From positions 1 to 64,000 of the forward strand of contig JAHBYF010000007.1 in assembly GCA_019636095.1 (NCBI GenBank): a stretch of 64,000 nucleotides of DNA, in the 5' to 3' direction. Origin of the DNA: Hyphomonadaceae bacterium (lineage in GTDB: Bacteria > Pseudomonadota > Alphaproteobacteria > Caulobacterales > Aquidulcibacteraceae). Shown in pieces: positions 1 through 8,972 of the stretch; the first letter of the stretch is position 1; each line of letters begins with the position of its first letter. The position numbers and the translations under genes were made by a program. The notes beneath the pieces were generated by a model, which had not been told where the DNA came from, did not search any database, and saw only the letters and a list, made by a program, of their open reading frames with translations.

Positions 1-752
1 TCTTGGCCGCGCGCGCGTGCGACGAGCTCGCGGTCAAGCTCAGTAAGCCGTTCCTGCTTCACGGCGCGATCGGCGCGGTCAGGTTCTAGGCGCGGTCCAA
101 GCAGCTCAGTGGCAAGGCCCTCGGCCCGCTCGCGGAAACCGTGGGAAACATAAGCGCGCGGGATGACGAGATCGCGCCCATCTGCGCGGACGCCCCGCAT
201 CAACAAGTGGACGTGCGGATGCCCAGTGTCGTGATGCTCCGCCGCGACCCAGTCGATGCGGGTGTCTAGGTCCGATTCCACGGTCCGCATCAGGTCGCGC
301 GTGTAGCTCCTGAGATCGTCGATGGCCGCGCCGTGCTCTGGGGAGATGATGACCCGGAAATGGTGCCGGTCATCTTCACAGCGTCCGATGAAGGCGGCGC
401 CGTCTGCCTGATCGAGTTCGCGGTCAAACACCTGGACCGCGTCGCCATCGCGGCCAGCGCCGTCGCGCTCGATATAAAGCGTGTGCCGCATCATCGATCC
501 CGCGCCGCCCGCCGCCTTGCCGTGGATCTTGGGGTGTCTCTTCACGGCCACCCGCTGGCTGCCGGCGGGCCGCTCGTGCTTCAGTTTGACGGCGCCTGCG
601 CCGCGGCCGCGATTGTACCAAGCCGTGCGTGCGCGCGCGGCAACACGCTTGGAGCTGACGGCGGACGGCGGGCGAAATATCGATCCGGTGTCCGGTGTGC
701 ACTTTGCGCGACGCCGGCTGACATCGCCTTCGAATTTGTCTTCTTCGTCCAT
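1..752 (-). CDS. Relaxase / mobilization nuclease, N-terminal part (cut by window edge)
   Basis: Reading the minus strand from the ATG at 752, the frame stays open to the window edge, giving the first 250 residues. After a basic arginine-rich N-terminus, residues 173-182 read HHDTGHPHVH, the three-histidine metal-binding motif of rolling-circle relaxases of the VirD2/MobA class. It is preceded by RHHFRVIISPEH, typical of the beta strand before this motif. The protein would nick oriT and pilot the strand during conjugation. The architecture resembles DUF3363-type relaxases. The C-terminal half lies beyond the window, so no length comparison is possible. It is transcribed away from the 979 gene, with a hairpin-bearing spacer between them. 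The relaxase class is confident; the subfamily is less so. Confidence 0.85.
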   Translation of the reverse strand, partial: MDEEDKFEGDVSRRRAKCTPDTGSIFRPPSAVSSKRVAARARTAWYNRGRGAGAVKLKHERPAGSQRVAVKRHPKIHGKAAGGAGSMMRHTLYIERDGAGRDGDAVQVFDRELDQADGAAFIGRCEDDRHHFRVIISPEHGAAIDDLRSYTRDLMRTVESDLDTRIDWVAAEHHDTGHPHVHLLMRGVRADGRDLVIPRAYVSHGFRERAEGLATELLGPRLEPDRADRAVKQERLTELDRELVARARGQ

Positions 753-793
753 CGCGTCGCGCCTTCATGGCAGCGCAAAACGGCTCTCTTCAC

Positions 794-829
794 CTTGCCG
801 CACCTTTGCGGCAGGGCACCTCGTGGTGC
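794..829. other. Tandem hairpins beside the relaxase gene; candidate oriT
   Basis: In the spacer between the divergent relaxase (752) and the 979 gene, 796-802 TGCCGCA pairs with 807-813 TGCGGCA across a 4-nt loop. The outer CC/GG pairs extend the stem. It is followed at once by GCACC-TCGT-GGTGC (816-829). Inverted repeats beside a relaxase gene are the usual location of an oriT. No nic site could be recognised by similarity, so the assignment is inference. Confidence 0.3.
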
Positions 830-978
830 GGTGGAAAAAAGATGTGCAGACAAGCCGCTGTGCGTTTCAGCACTGCGGCGCATTCTATCTTGCCATCAAC
901 CCTTCGTCTTTTTCCTCGTTATTCCTGTTGGTGCTTTGTTATCTGCGCGCAGATGCCGAACAAAAGAGGCGAGAGGAC

Positions 979-2247
979 ATGGAAAGACTGACGCGTCAGC
1001 AGCTCTACGAGCTCGTGTGGGCGAAGCCCATGCGCGATGTGGCCGTCGATCTCAGCATCTCGGACGTTGGCCTCAAGAAGATCTGCGCCGGCGCTGACAT
1101 ACCAACGCCTCCGCGCGGTTACTGGGCAAAACTGGCCGCGGGCAAGTCAGTCCTCAAAGTTGCAATGGGACCGCGGGCGCCCGGAATGCCGGATACCGTG
1201 TCTAATCGCGGCAATCGGCGTTGGGGCTGGCCAACCGATCCGAACGCGGTGCTTGCCGAGCCAGAGCCCGTCGAGCCGGCCTTCACGGAACCCTTAAGTG
1301 AGGTGGAAGCGCGCGTACGCGAGCGCTTGGGCAAGGTCGCGATGATCCGCGGTTTGGATCGCGCCCATCCTTCAATTCAGAAGTTACTCGATAAGGACAA
1401 TATCCGCCGTGAGCGCCAGCAAGCGTCCGCATTCCCAGATTCATACTGGGACGCGCCGCTATTCGATTCCCCGTTCGAGCAGCGCCGTCTCAAAGTGCTG
1501 AACAGCATTTTTGTGGGCGCCGGGCGTATGGGTGCGAGGCCTTGGATTCAAGGCAAGGTGGCCAGAGGACTGGGGGTCCGTGTCGGCGTTTCCGATGTCA
1601 GTTTCACTCTCGATCACCCGAAGGCGCGCAAAGACCGATGGGGTGAAGAGCTGGCATTCGGCGGAAAGGTGGATTTGCTGCGCCTGGAGATAGGAAGATC
1701 CGACGCCAAAGACAGCGGCGATCCGGTCTGGACCGAGGAGAAGGGAACGGCGATCGAGGCGCTGCTGACGGATATCGTAGCGTCGCTCATCTTGACCGGT
1801 GAGGTTCAGTACCGCGCAAGCGCAGTTCATTCCTATCGCTACCGAATCAAAGCGCGGGAAGAGGCTCGCAAGGAGTTGGAGCGCCGCCGGGTCGAGGCCG
1901 AATGCAAGGAGCGCCAGCGCCTGGAAGGACTTGAGCGCGCCCGCCGCCAGCACCTCCTCGATCGCGCAAGGGACCTCCGCCAGGCGAACGAGATTCGCGC
2001 TCTCATAGTCGCCGTCGAAGAAGGTGCAGGTGATAACGGCATCGTGGGTTTCGCGGAGTGGTCAAACTGGGCTCATGGAATCGCAAACCGCCTCGATCCC
2101 CTGCAGGATTTGGCGAAGACTATCGGCGCTGCGTCAGGGATCGAAGCCCTCAAGGGTCGAGACGTGGGACCGCACGACTCGGGCGCGCAAGCGCCGAGAG
2201 CCCGGCCGCGAAGCGGCGACGCCCATGGAGAGCATGAGGAGCCTTAG
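979..2247 (+). CDS. Conserved hypothetical protein of mobile elements, helical C-terminus
   Basis: The 422-residue protein starts at ATG 979, preceded by GAGAGG. The open frame extends upstream to 481, but that extension overlaps the relaxase on the other strand and has no ribosome site. The N-terminus (MERLTRQQLYELVWAKPM, then a helix-turn-helix-like stretch and PPRGYWAKLAAGK) is a recurring start of uncharacterised proteobacterial proteins; from memory these often lie in genomic islands. It may be DNA-binding. Residues about 290-350 are an arginine/glutamate-rich coiled coil. The C-terminal 30 residues are proline/arginine rich and may be poorly ordered. Function unknown; its position divergent to the relaxase suggests a link to element biology. 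Confidence 0.75.
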   Translation: MERLTRQQLYELVWAKPMRDVAVDLSISDVGLKKICAGADIPTPPRGYWAKLAAGKSVLKVAMGPRAPGMPDTVSNRGNRRWGWPTDPNAVLAEPEPVEPAFTEPLSEVEARVRERLGKVAMIRGLDRAHPSIQKLLDKDNIRRERQQASAFPDSYWDAPLFDSPFEQRRLKVLNSIFVGAGRMGARPWIQGKVARGLGVRVGVSDVSFTLDHPKARKDRWGEELAFGGKVDLLRLEIGRSDAKDSGDPVWTEEKGTAIEALLTDIVASLILTGEVQYRASAVHSYRYRIKAREEARKELERRRVEAECKERQRLEGLERARRQHLLDRARDLRQANEIRALIVAVEEGAGDNGIVGFAEWSNWAHGIANRLDPLQDLAKTIGAASGIEALKGRDVGPHDSGAQAPRARPRSGDAHGEHEEP

Positions 2248-2415
2248 GTGCATTTCAAATGGCGCATCTGCGAGCCGCGGGCCTCGCCTCACTAACGCTC
2301 TTTGTCCTGGTGGCGAGTGCGCTGCCGCGTGTCTAAGCGTGACTCCCGGCGAATCGCCAACTGTGGTAGTCGCACGTTGCGTCCACTGACGTGCGGCGAA
2401 GTGATTGGAGCCACC

Positions 2416-2817
2416 GTGGCGCGTAGAGCTGTAAAGAAAGCGAACAAGAAAGCGGCAACAAAGAAAGTGCGAGCAAAGAAGCCGGCGAGCCCGCCGAAGG
2501 CTGCAAAGATGCGCACCCCCACAAACGCTGCGAAGTGGACCGCGTTTCTTGGCAAACATCCCGCCTTCTATACGGCAGCCTTTGCTAGCACCATCAAGAC
2601 GCCGCCCGACCAAGGGCTGACATCGGTAGTGCGCGCAGCCATTGCCAAAGTGGTGAGCGGTCCCTGGGAAACCACGACATTGCAGCAAGGCGCGGCGAAA
2701 CTAGTCGTGGCTGCTTTCGTGGATAAGGCGGACTTCGACGCTGCGAAGAAGCAGTTCAAAGGCAAGCCGTGGAAGTCGATTGTCCAGGGGTCAATCGACG
2801 GCTTCAGCGTCACCTGA
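2416..2817 (+). CDS. Small basic hypothetical protein with lysine-rich N-terminal tail
   Basis: 133 residues from GTG 2416, chosen because GGAG lies 6 nt upstream; a longer frame from ATG 2302 lacks such a site. The first 40 residues are an Ala/Lys-rich tail (repeats like KKANKKAATKKVRAKK) resembling histone H1-like or nucleoid-associated tails. It is followed by a folded-looking segment of about 90 residues (TNAAKWTAFLGKHPAFYTAAF onward) with no family I can name. It may bind DNA through the tail. It stands alone between two other plus-strand genes with 130-170 nt gaps. Confidence 0.6.
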   Translation: MARRAVKKANKKAATKKVRAKKPASPPKAAKMRTPTNAAKWTAFLGKHPAFYTAAFASTIKTPPDQGLTSVVRAAIAKVVSGPWETTTLQQGAAKLVVAAFVDKADFDAAKKQFKGKPWKSIVQGSIDGFSVT

Positions 2818-2946
2818 GAATTCGCCGTGGTGAGCATTCGCCGATAGGCGGTGAGGGTTTCTTTCTCGGCGCGGTCCGTAAAGAGGTTGCGCAGGCACCG
2901 GCGTTGAATGCAGACATGAACGATACGCTTGGGTTAAGACCGCCGC

Positions 2947-3423
2947 GTGAAAACTGAATTGTTAGGCGTAGACGTCGGTGGCGTCCTCGTTGATCGCATC
3001 AAGGCCGACGGCTCGGATACCTCATTTTTCTCGGATCGCTTTCTTGAGACGCCAGCCGTCGTGGGCGCTTTCGACACTTTGACGCGTCTGGGGCGCGAAC
3101 GGTTTGGCTCGCGCATTTGCATCATATTGAAGTGCGGCCCCCGGACCGAGGAGAAGACCCGCCTTTGGCTGGCGCACCACAAGGTGCTCGATGCGCTCGG
3201 TCTCGATCCTCAGGCGCTCTACTTTTGCCGAAAGCGGCCAGACAAAGGACCGATCTGCAAGCGCCTTGGTGTGACACATTTCATCGATGACCGGATGGAG
3301 GTGCTCACTCACCTAACCAGCGTACGGCATCGGATACTGTTCGGGCCGCAAGAAGAAGGGATGAAGGCGAAGGGAGTAGTGGGGGCCCTGACGTGGTCAG
3401 ATGTAGCCGCCAGGCTGCTTTAG
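2947..3423 (+). CDS. HAD-like phosphatase superfamily protein
   Basis: 158 residues from GTG 2947. Residues 8-15 (DVGGVLVD) are a HAD motif I variant: the first aspartate of the D-x-D pair is present, but glycine occupies the second position, where most phosphatases have aspartate. HFIDDRMEVL near residue 118 is the motif IV acidic pair. A middle segment, IILKCGPRTEEKTRLWL, resembles the region around the motif II/III lysine. The missing second aspartate may mean reduced or altered phosphohydrolase activity, so the protein could be a binding or regulatory member. The substrate cannot be inferred from the neighbours. It ends 36 nt before the convergent Fic gene. Confidence 0.65.
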   Translation: MKTELLGVDVGGVLVDRIKADGSDTSFFSDRFLETPAVVGAFDTLTRLGRERFGSRICIILKCGPRTEEKTRLWLAHHKVLDALGLDPQALYFCRKRPDKGPICKRLGVTHFIDDRMEVLTHLTSVRHRILFGPQEEGMKAKGVVGALTWSDVAARLL

Positions 3424-3459
3424 GATTTCGTTATGCCCTTGGTCTCGCCAAGGTGGCAG

Positions 3460-4656
3460 CTACGCTTCAGTGAAGAGACGCGGTAGCAGTAGGTCCAACG
3501 CATCGACCGGAAAGCGCAACGAGACCGGGCCCTTCTCGGTCGTAGCGCCGAGAATGCGGTCTTTCACCAACTCTCCAAGCAACGTGCGCGCCGTGCGTTC
3601 GCCAAGGCCCGTGATGGCATCGGCGTCGCCACGCGCGATCTCACCCCGATGGAGCACTTCAATGAGCAATGTTGCCGCTTCCGACCGCCATCCTTTGTGA
3701 TCGGCGTATTTGCGCAGGCGATCCGACAGCCCGTCGAGATCAAAGAGATCGGTCATGAAGCGCACCTGGTCGAGGCACACTTTCAAAAACCAGGTTGAAT
3801 ACTCTTCGAGCGCGCGCGATGAGAGATTGCCGCGTCCGTCAAGGTCGCCCTGGCGCGGCGTGTCGGCATGGTCCATCATCCGCTTGTATTCGCCGCGGCT
3901 TTCGATGCCTCGGGCCAAGCCACGCGAAATGGACCAGAGGCCGTGCGCGCCAATCCCAGCTTGAAGCGCCATCGCATGGCTCATGAGGCGACTGACGCGC
4001 CCGTTTCCATCCGGGAAGGGGTGAATGTAGTTGAGGCGGTGATGAGCGGCCGGCAGCGCTAACAAGCGCGCGGCTGTGCTGGTTTGCGCGCCAAACCTGC
4101 GTTCGAAGTGTGCCATGAAGGCCGCGACCACTTCGCTGCTCGGCGGCAAGTGCCTGCCAACGGCGACATCATGCGATGGATCATTTCGAAGTTCGCCAGG
4201 CGTCATTATAAAGCTTCGTCCCGCGCCCTCGATGCGGAGCATGGCTTCCGGCGCATCACGATAGAACTCGCGGTGCAGCCTTTGAATGAACTCGACGTTT
4301 GTTGCTGGTGGCAACGTGCCAGCCGCAAACTCCTCATCGATCATCTTTTGAATGCGAATATGTGCGCGCGCTTCGAGTTGAAGGTTACGACGCTCTTCGT
4401 TGGCATCAAGATCGTTGTTGAGGGCCCGCTCAATCTCGCGAGGACGCGTGTTGTGCCCCTCGATGAGGTTCGAATAGTAGCAATTCATCACCCGGACGAG
4501 ATCAGCCAGGTTGGCCGCTGTTGTGGGATGAAGCCGAGCCGCGAGCTTGTTAGCGGCGCCTGGTAATTCGGCCACGAGGTCGAGCAACTCGCCTCGCGCT
4601 TCCTCAAGGAAGCACGGCTCAATGCGGGTTGGGACCTCGATAGGAGCATCTGCCAT
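3460..4656 (-). CDS. Fic family protein (protein AMP-transferase) with N-terminal inhibitory motif
   Basis: 398 residues. Residues 212-224 ([13 protein letters not shown]) match the Fic signature HxFx(D/E)GNGRxxR, with catalytic His212. Residues 62-67 (SNLIEG) fit the (S/T)xxxE(G/N) inhibitory helix on the N-terminal side, so this is a class II, self-inhibited Fic protein carrying its own brake, as in SoFic-like proteins. The C-terminal 100 residues look like a winged-helix segment ([31 protein letters not shown]), common in this class. Expected reaction: transfer of AMP from ATP to a protein hydroxyl; the target is unknown. It is divergent from the nuclease-like gene at 4965. Fic proteins in mobile elements may serve as toxins, stability factors or defence genes. 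Confidence 0.93.
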   Translation of the reverse strand: MADAPIEVPTRIEPCFLEEARGELLDLVAELPGAANKLAARLHPTTAANLADLVRVMNCYYSNLIEGHNTRPREIERALNNDLDANEERRNLQLEARAHIRIQKMIDEEFAAGTLPPATNVEFIQRLHREFYRDAPEAMLRIEGAGRSFIMTPGELRNDPSHDVAVGRHLPPSSEVVAAFMAHFERRFGAQTSTAARLLALPAAHHRLNYIHPFPDGNGRVSRLMSHAMALQAGIGAHGLWSISRGLARGIESRGEYKRMMDHADTPRQGDLDGRGNLSSRALEEYSTWFLKVCLDQVRFMTDLFDLDGLSDRLRKYADHKGWRSEAATLLIEVLHRGEIARGDADAITGLGERTARTLLGELVKDRILGATTEKGPVSLRFPVDALDLLLPRLFTEA

Positions 4657-4964
4657 TTTGCCGATTATGACAGACTCGGAAGTGATTGGCTATATTGGGT
4701 TTTTTAAGAACCTAACACCGCGTTTTGCCGATGTATACCGCCGATGTCGCTGCCGCCACAAACGCTTCTGAAATCAGGTGGTTATGAGGCCTTTGCGTCT
4801 GCTGTTCTGCCGATAATTTCCGACGTACTGCTATGACAGGCTCAGTTTGGAAAACACGCCAAAGCACATGCTAACTATATGAAAAATCACATAATATGGA
4901 AGTGGCCCGAAATGAACAAAAAATGAGCGAGCCAATAAAGAGAAGATATTATAAATAGAGTAGT
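4657..4964. other. AT-rich divergent intergenic region
   Basis: 308 bases between the Fic gene (minus) and the nuclease-like gene (plus). The right half (about 4855-4960) is conspicuously AT-rich for this genome. It contains ATATTATAAATA around 4945-4956, a plausible -10 region for the 4965 gene, although no clear -35 could be paired with it. No gene, convincing inverted repeat or RNA was found. Confidence 0.4.
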
Positions 4965-6542
4965 GTGACACGCCGTCCAAAGAGTCCTGTTTCCGTCGCT
5001 GATCTCCCCTCCCTGCTGAGCCATACGGGACCGGCCCTCACATCTGATCTGATTGAACACATGGTTGCCGGTGGCGCGACAGAGGCAGCAGCGCGTCAAC
5101 GCCTCGCGCGTGGCCTCGCCGAGCCTTATGGCGAGATCACCCGGCTCGCGGGGCTTCGCTTCAGATACAATGCTCGCTTCGTTTATCGAACGGATCAGTT
5201 TGGAGACCGGAAATTCTGGGATGCGCTTGAACGCGCGTTTGCTAGTCACGGGCCGGCCTACGGAGGTGTCGTCTCTGTTTTGCGCGCCCGGGGCGGGAGC
5301 GCGCCGAAGAGCCTATTCGCTGCGATATCCGGCGTGCCGATCGCACGCAAAGGTCAGCTCTCTCCAGATCGCATCTTAGAGCGTCTTTCGGCGATACAAT
5401 TGCTGAAAGAGGAAGAGGGGGAAGATGGCGTACGCTACGTTCGCTTCGGGCCTCATCACTATACCCTCGATCCCGCGCCTCTCATCCGCGCGCGGCTGCT
5501 TGCTGAGCAAATCGCGCTGCAAGGTATGCAGGACTGGGTCCGTAAGGTCGGCTTCGGTAGTTACGACAAGGTGCGAATTCGCGGCGAAGGAGATCCACCA
5601 AACGTCGCCAATCTCGTGTGGGATCTCTCCGCTCCGTCTTATCTCCGGCCGCTTGTAAACATATCGGAAACCGGTGCGCGACCCGGCTTTGTCGTCGCTG
5701 ACATAAATCTCCGCGGCGCGCTCGCGGAGGATGCCGTGCGTGCTTTCATCCGAAAGTGTGATCTTGCAGCGGCGCCAAAGGGCGTAGCTCCAATCCTCCC
5801 AATTTTGATGGCGGAAGGCTTTGCACCCGACGCCTACGCGCTCGCGCGACAAAAGGGGATTATGGCGACCACGATCTCGCTCCTCTTGGGCGAAGCGATC
5901 GCGAAGGCACTCCAAGAACTCATCACCTTATTGTCTGACATGGGCGCGACAGCAGCCGTAAACCCAGATCAGGTTGAGCGGGTCTTCGGCTCTCTCTCAC
6001 GAATTGAGGGGGCCGCGATGAATTTGCGAGGCCCACTTCTTGAGCTCGTCGTCGCGCATGTTGTGAAAGAGAGGGAAAACGGCTCAGTGATCGTAGGTCG
6101 CAGCCTTGTCGATCAAGCCACTGGTCGTAGCGCGGACATCGACGTCTTGCTGATAAAGCCAGATAGCGCAGGGCTTCTCGTCATCGAATGCAAGGCCAAG
6201 GAGCCGGGCGGCGCACTAGGTCTCGATGCCGTAAAAAAATGGCGAGAGGACCGCGTACCCCTCATTCATCGCGCCTTGCGCTGGGAGCCGCGTTTTACGG
6301 CCACGCCCTTACGGTTTGAACTCTGGACCAATGCGCCACTCGATCCGGACGCGGCTCAGTGGCTCACGAAGAACGCTCAACACCAATCCGATTTCGAATT
6401 GGGTTGGCGCGACGGTAGCTCACTTCGCACTTACGCGGCGGGTGCAAAATCCCAAGCGATATCGAAAATGCTAAACGAGCATTTCTACCAGCATCCGCTC
6501 GCGAAGCGGGGAGCTAAGCGAGCAAAGAAAGAAACGAACTAG
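4965..6542 (+). CDS. Hypothetical protein with winged-helix start and PD-(D/E)XK-like nuclease motif
   Basis: 525 residues from GTG 4965 with a weak AGAG site upstream. Residues 20-70 look like a winged helix (TSDLIEHMVAGGATEAAARQ). Near the C-terminus the pattern LLELVVAHVV (Glu360), ADIDVLLI (Asp391, Asp393) and LLVIECKAK (Glu408, Lys410) has the spacing of a PD-(D/E)XK nuclease core: helix Glu, Asp on a beta strand, then E-x-K. This suggests DNA cleavage, perhaps as a solitary restriction-like or defence nuclease, but no named family was recognised. It stands alone between divergent Fic and a convergent unknown gene. The motif is seen directly; the nuclease function is inferred. Confidence 0.7.
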   Translation: MTRRPKSPVSVADLPSLLSHTGPALTSDLIEHMVAGGATEAAARQRLARGLAEPYGEITRLAGLRFRYNARFVYRTDQFGDRKFWDALERAFASHGPAYGGVVSVLRARGGSAPKSLFAAISGVPIARKGQLSPDRILERLSAIQLLKEEEGEDGVRYVRFGPHHYTLDPAPLIRARLLAEQIALQGMQDWVRKVGFGSYDKVRIRGEGDPPNVANLVWDLSAPSYLRPLVNISETGARPGFVVADINLRGALAEDAVRAFIRKCDLAAAPKGVAPILPILMAEGFAPDAYALARQKGIMATTISLLLGEAIAKALQELITLLSDMGATAAVNPDQVERVFGSLSRIEGAAMNLRGPLLELVVAHVVKERENGSVIVGRSLVDQATGRSADIDVLLIKPDSAGLLVIECKAKEPGGALGLDAVKKWREDRVPLIHRALRWEPRFTATPLRFELWTNAPLDPDAAQWLTKNAQHQSDFELGWRDGSSLRTYAAGAKSQAISKMLNEHFYQHPLAKRGAKRAKKETN

Positions 6543-6610
6543 GTCCTCTCGGCGTTGCCGCGGCGCCGTTGTTTCTTGATTGGTGAAGAGGGGCTCACTG
6601 GTAGATTGCA

Positions 6611-7861
6611 TCACGCGATGGGCGGTGTGATCGTCAAGGGCCCCATCAGCTTTTGATCACCGCCGCATGTCACCAAGGGCTCATAGGAATTGTCGATCGC
6701 CAAAAGAATCCCGGCCATATGTTTCTCTAACGGTCCCGGAACGTCGCAGTTCGTTTGAATATCCTTTTGCAGCTCGCCAACCACCGGGCCGACGTGGACA
6801 TCTTGGCTGTGTTCAAACTTGGACCGTATCAATACGCATCGGCCCGCTATTGGCGTGAACAGTCTGTCGTGGGACAGAAAGAGCCCGCCCCACATTGATC
6901 CTTGCTGCGCCTGCATCTTTCGATCCAGCACCAGAAACTTCATTCCTTCGTTGAGTAATGGCCGGCTCGAAGATCCATCGCGCTTTCGCTTGCCCATCTT
7001 TCCGCTGGCGCCGATGAAATAATACCTGTGCGCTAGGCTTATGATGAAACCGCGTGTTTCGCGATCATTGCCAATTCCGTCCGAGTAATAGTGGTTGAAG
7101 CTGAATGCGTCGTCGACACCTGTCTTCGGAGGTTGGACGACGAGAAACCCTTTGAGAATGTCGTTGCCTGCAGCGGCCCGTCGGTAAACCACAAAGCATG
7201 CCTTGCTCGCGTTGTGGTCAAAGAAATCTTCCGCGATGATATCCGGAGCCAATCGATCGATCCCAATGAGGCGACCGAATGCATGGCTGACAACGCGCTC
7301 ATCCTTCCCGACTTCTTCCTCGTTTTCGATCGGTGCGACCTGATGGACGTCCAGCAGCGGTTCGGCCGGCGTGCCCACCTTAAGCCGGGGCAACGGCGTC
7401 TCCAGAAGAACGAAAGCGTCTACCGCCTTCACAAAGTTGAAGACTGAAAGCACGGAGTTCACGCGAGAGAAGGCCGCAATTCTCTTCGCGGCAATGCGCT
7501 CGGAAAGCCACAACAAGAACAACGTCCCTATCGGGAAGGCGGGCTGAAGTCCCTTCGTTTGAAAAGTTGAGATGGCGCTTGTCCCGCACTGAAAGGCCTC
7601 GCCGGGGTGCAAGACCGAGTACGTTCTGGCGTGGACTTTCCGAAGTTCGTCTACGAGTTCGACGCCAGTTATCACATCTTTGTCTAGTCTCCGGCCTTTG
7701 GTCGTGTACCGAGAGCAGGCGGCGCTCATAAGAGTCGGCAAAAGCGTAGCCGCAACGGGTTCGTCTCTCGTCCAACCGTCGATCGCTTCAAGGCGCTTGA
7801 TGGCGTCCCGCGGGTCCAGGCGCATCAGTGCGGCTGTTACAGTGGTTGCGGGCGCGGCCAT
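6611..7861 (-). CDS. Hypothetical protein, 416 residues
   Basis: A complete 416-residue frame with coding-like composition, convergent with the 4965 gene and divergent from the 8082 gene. No motif was recognised. There is no signal peptide or clear membrane segment, although FPIGTLFLLWLSERIAAKRIAA near residue 110 is hydrophobic and could be a buried helix. The C-terminal half alternates beta-like stretches (RGFIISLAHRYYFIGASGK; MWGGLFLSHDRLFTPIAGR) with polar loops. Its place among Fic, a nuclease-like gene and the Clp-N/ATPase pair suggests cargo of the element. Function unknown. Confidence 0.65.
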   Translation of the reverse strand: MAAPATTVTAALMRLDPRDAIKRLEAIDGWTRDEPVAATLLPTLMSAACSRYTTKGRRLDKDVITGVELVDELRKVHARTYSVLHPGEAFQCGTSAISTFQTKGLQPAFPIGTLFLLWLSERIAAKRIAAFSRVNSVLSVFNFVKAVDAFVLLETPLPRLKVGTPAEPLLDVHQVAPIENEEEVGKDERVVSHAFGRLIGIDRLAPDIIAEDFFDHNASKACFVVYRRAAAGNDILKGFLVVQPPKTGVDDAFSFNHYYSDGIGNDRETRGFIISLAHRYYFIGASGKMGKRKRDGSSSRPLLNEGMKFLVLDRKMQAQQGSMWGGLFLSHDRLFTPIAGRCVLIRSKFEHSQDVHVGPVVGELQKDIQTNCDVPGPLEKHMAGILLAIDNSYEPLVTCGGDQKLMGPLTITPPIA

Positions 7862-8081
7862 CGGATTGTCTCGGGACTACTCAACTTGAACGTGCTCCGC
7901 TCAGCTGCCATAACCTTACACGCAAGTCATCTGGAGGCCGCTTAGAATCTTCGGCGTTCGATTCCGCGCATTCGTGACGGACGCCGAATCCCGACCTCTT
8001 TGATTCTCTGGCCCATCGCCGAAATGGGTTCTGTTCATGCACGCCCCCGCGCGCAGAAGAACAGGAAAGAGGAACGTAATC

Positions 8082-8924
8082 ATGGTGATAGATGCGGCGC
8101 CACCGCCGGTTCTGGTCCAGGCGGCGAGCGAGGCGGAAGTGGCGCAAGCCGCTGACCCACAACTTTCATTCGAGTGGGCCATGGTCGTCGCGGCCAGTCC
8201 AATGTCCGATCCACGCGGAACGAATGATGCGAACTCCTCCGTTCTGCGCCCCGACGGCGGTACAACCGAGCAGACAGAACAGCCAGCGTCCGGCACGGGC
8301 GCCGTCGCACGTGTGCTTGCCCGCGCCATGAACTGGGCGGCTCAAGTGAGCCACCCTGTAGTTAGCGTGGATCACCTTCTGTTCGCACTTAGCATGCGTG
8401 TTGATGGTGGCGCTCAGGCAATGGCGGACGCAGGAGTGCGCGACGTTCAACAGTTAGAGGACAAGCTTCTTCACGTCGTCTACGGGGCGCCCTCGGCGCC
8501 GTCGCTGGGCAAACCCCAGGTCGATGACGCCGTCTATGCGGTCGTGCATCATGCGCAAGGCTTTGGTCGCCAGCAGGGCCGCAACGAGACCCAGCTTGAG
8601 GACGTTCTCGAAGCTGTGTGCTTTCTCGTCACCAGTGGCGCAATCGAAACCGCCGGCGCGAAAGCTCTCCGCGAGCATTGGCCGAGAGTTGCTCCGGTAG
8701 ATCCAACGCTAAGTCGCCTGGAGCAAATCCGGAGCCAGCAGATTGAGCTGACGCAAGTGGTCCTCGGCCGCATCGCCGGATTGGCGCAAGCGCTCCAATC
8801 GACGGAAACGCACGTTGTTCAGCTTGAGGGTCAGTTGGCCGATGCGCGCGCGCAGATCGCAATGCTCGAAGGCGCGATGACGAAGAAGCCGGCTGGATTG
8901 TTGAGCGGACTGCGGCGCAACTAG
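8082..8924 (+). CDS. Clp-N-like repeat domain protein with C-terminal coiled coil
   Basis: 280 residues from ATG 8082, chosen for the AAAGAGG site 8 nt upstream; an in-frame ATG at 8037 would add 15 residues. Residues 74-105 (VARVLARAMNWAAQVSHP followed by VSVDHLLFAL) match the start of the double repeat found at the N-terminus of ClpA/ClpB/ClpC. A second degenerate repeat spans about 146-200. In Clp chaperones this domain docks substrates or adaptors, but here no AAA+ module follows. Instead residues 210-265 form a coiled coil (LEQIRSQQIELTQVVL; VVQLEGQLADARAQIAML). It lies 48 nt upstream of, and reads with, a P-loop ATPase gene, so a two-protein complex is likely. Role unknown. Confidence 0.72.
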   Translation: MVIDAAPPPVLVQAASEAEVAQAADPQLSFEWAMVVAASPMSDPRGTNDANSSVLRPDGGTTEQTEQPASGTGAVARVLARAMNWAAQVSHPVVSVDHLLFALSMRVDGGAQAMADAGVRDVQQLEDKLLHVVYGAPSAPSLGKPQVDDAVYAVVHHAQGFGRQQGRNETQLEDVLEAVCFLVTSGAIETAGAKALREHWPRVAPVDPTLSRLEQIRSQQIELTQVVLGRIAGLAQALQSTETHVVQLEGQLADARAQIAMLEGAMTKKPAGLLSGLRRN

Positions 8925-8972
8925 TGGGTTCGATATCGCTGAAACTCCAAGAAAAGCGCGGAGGGTGGGAGA

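Noticed and set aside
481..978. N-terminal extension of the 979 gene in an open frame from 481
   Set aside because: It overlaps the relaxase gene on the other strand, has no ribosome site, and the recognisable protein starts at ATG 979 behind GAGAGG.
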